This document shows positions 63,025-64,000 of a DNA stretch of 64,000 bases, in pieces. This DNA is from Arctopsyche grandis (Eukaryota; Arthropoda; Insecta; Trichoptera; Hydropsychidae), in assembly GCF_051622035.1 (NCBI RefSeq), contig NC_135357.1:33522191-33586190 (forward strand). The letters run 5' to 3'. The translations under genes were made by a program, and so were the position numbers. Every line of letters starts with the position of its first letter. The stretch's first letter is position 1. The notes beneath the pieces are model-generated. The model had not been told where the DNA came from and did not search any database. It saw nothing but the letters and a program-made list of their open reading frames with translations.

Positions 63025-64000
63025 TAATGCTTAGTTTAACAATTTCATATGAATAAAATTAAACGATGGGACTCATGTAAATACTTATACTAATCATAAA
63101 TGTATATGTATGTATATGGTAAATCCAAAAAAAAAACAAAAAACCTTTGGAAAACCTTTATATATTTTGTTACGAGTCAAATAAAGCAGTCACGTAAAAA
63201 TGTATGTAAATCTATGTATATAATCATACATAATATTAAAATTGCAGGATGGTATGATTATCTCAGTTTATTGTACAAACAATAACGTTACGACTATTTT
63301 GATATTCACGAGCATGTAAGAAGATGATAATGATGCCTCGTACATAATATTATAAGCCTAAATAATACGGCAAATAACATTCGAACAAGAAGCCTAATTA
63401 GACCGTATTTTTTTTTCATGTAGCTTTTTTCGTGTGGCCCAATTTAAATATACTTTTTATTCACTGTTTCATACCCTTTTGATGTGCCCCCCCTTTATCC
63501 CTCCCCCGAATGACTTGTTTGTGATTTTTTTTCATCTCTTCCCTCCCCCTCCCGTTATGTACATATTTTATTAGGGGGTATTTACTCGAGAGAGCGCTTT
63601 TTACTTCGGAATTAAAAATGAAAACGAGGAGTATAAATCCTCATCTGCAATTCTTGAAACAAAATGGTGTTATATTACGACGGTTATTATATCGGAAAGA
63701 CTTTCAAATTCACACTCAAAAGCAGATAGGATCATTACTGTGAAGTATGCGTTGTAAAACATTCATTTTGTAATGAAAACTACAGTAAAATGATACAAAA
63801 AAAGCTTAAAATATATACTATATATATTTTACAAATATACATAATTAAATGCATACATAAAAATGAATTTTTGATTGCTTCAAATGAAAATTTAAATTTT
63901 TCAATTGAAGTCGTTATACAAGGTGCTGAATTATATACGTATGTAGTGGTTTTGGTGTCAGAAGTGGGATATATTATATTTTATCAAGTAATCATTCTTG
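63025..64000. other. Spacer to window end, no gene seen
   Basis: AT-rich with a short C-rich stretch (CCCCCCCTTTATCCCTCCCC near 63487). A TATAAAT at about 63631 precedes a 21-codon ORF from 63664, too short to support a gene. Confidence 0.4.

Noticed and set aside
63631..63730. TATA box followed by a 21-codon ORF
   Set aside because: The ATG lies only about 30 bp after the TATA box, leaving almost no 5' leader. The peptide has no signal or motif and no downstream exon was found.

Overview
The window reads as insect nuclear DNA: very AT-rich, short spliced introns, arthropod-type core promoters (TATA box with a TCAGTC initiator about 30 bp downstream), and a dense load of eukaryotic transposons (RTE- and Jockey/CR1-like LINEs, tRNA-derived SINEs, Helitrons, hAT-type MITEs, a solo LTR). 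I cannot assign the order or species from sequence alone.

Left edge (1-2400): a promoter-like block with three inverted CCAAT boxes spaced exactly 25 bp plus a CRE. It is followed on the minus strand by a decayed modular serine protease gene: one intact sushi/CCP-like exon, then broken trypsin-like pieces with in-frame stops. A SINE follows.

2.7-22.9 kb: the main locus, a direct tandem array of five small secreted structural-protein genes in the order A1-B1-A2-B2-A3, all on the plus strand. Each has a TATA box, a 12-nt first exon (four codons), a single intron and one large second exon. It encodes a signal peptide, a KRGLS(N/D)LG segment, a Gly-rich arm, a Val/Pro/Tyr-rich core and a second Gly-rich arm with a Ser/His tail. 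The intergenic DNA is duplicated with the genes, including a Jockey-like RT remnant, a MITE, and a Helitron inside the B intron. This locus is probably cuticular, silk-like or another extracellular-matrix material (inference). A 2.1-kb Helitron full of G-rich minisatellites (13204-15329) sits between A2 and B2.

23.5-27.3 kb: a nearly complete RTE-type LINE (endonuclease plus reverse transcriptase) with one frameshift. It ends in a GAT repeat and a long (TA)n tract.

28.6-44 kb: a complete BTB-BACK-kelch gene on the minus strand. I assembled it as 11 splice-consistent exons (586 codons plus stop). A diverged partial duplicate of its last three exons lies downstream and is cut by a LINE. Introns hold SINEs, RTE fragments, a foldback element and an unclassified repeat with spaced ACTTCCGGTT motifs.

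44-64 kb: mostly transposon-derived and unique AT-rich DNA. It contains Helitron tails, nested MITEs, RTE and SINE fragments, and a solo LTR with a perfect 4-bp target duplication. A few weakly supported gene pieces are noted: a possible first exon at 52081, GC-rich 5'-exon-like blocks at 57.2-58.15 kb and 48.1-48.4 kb, and a small minus-strand ORF at 51.2 kb.
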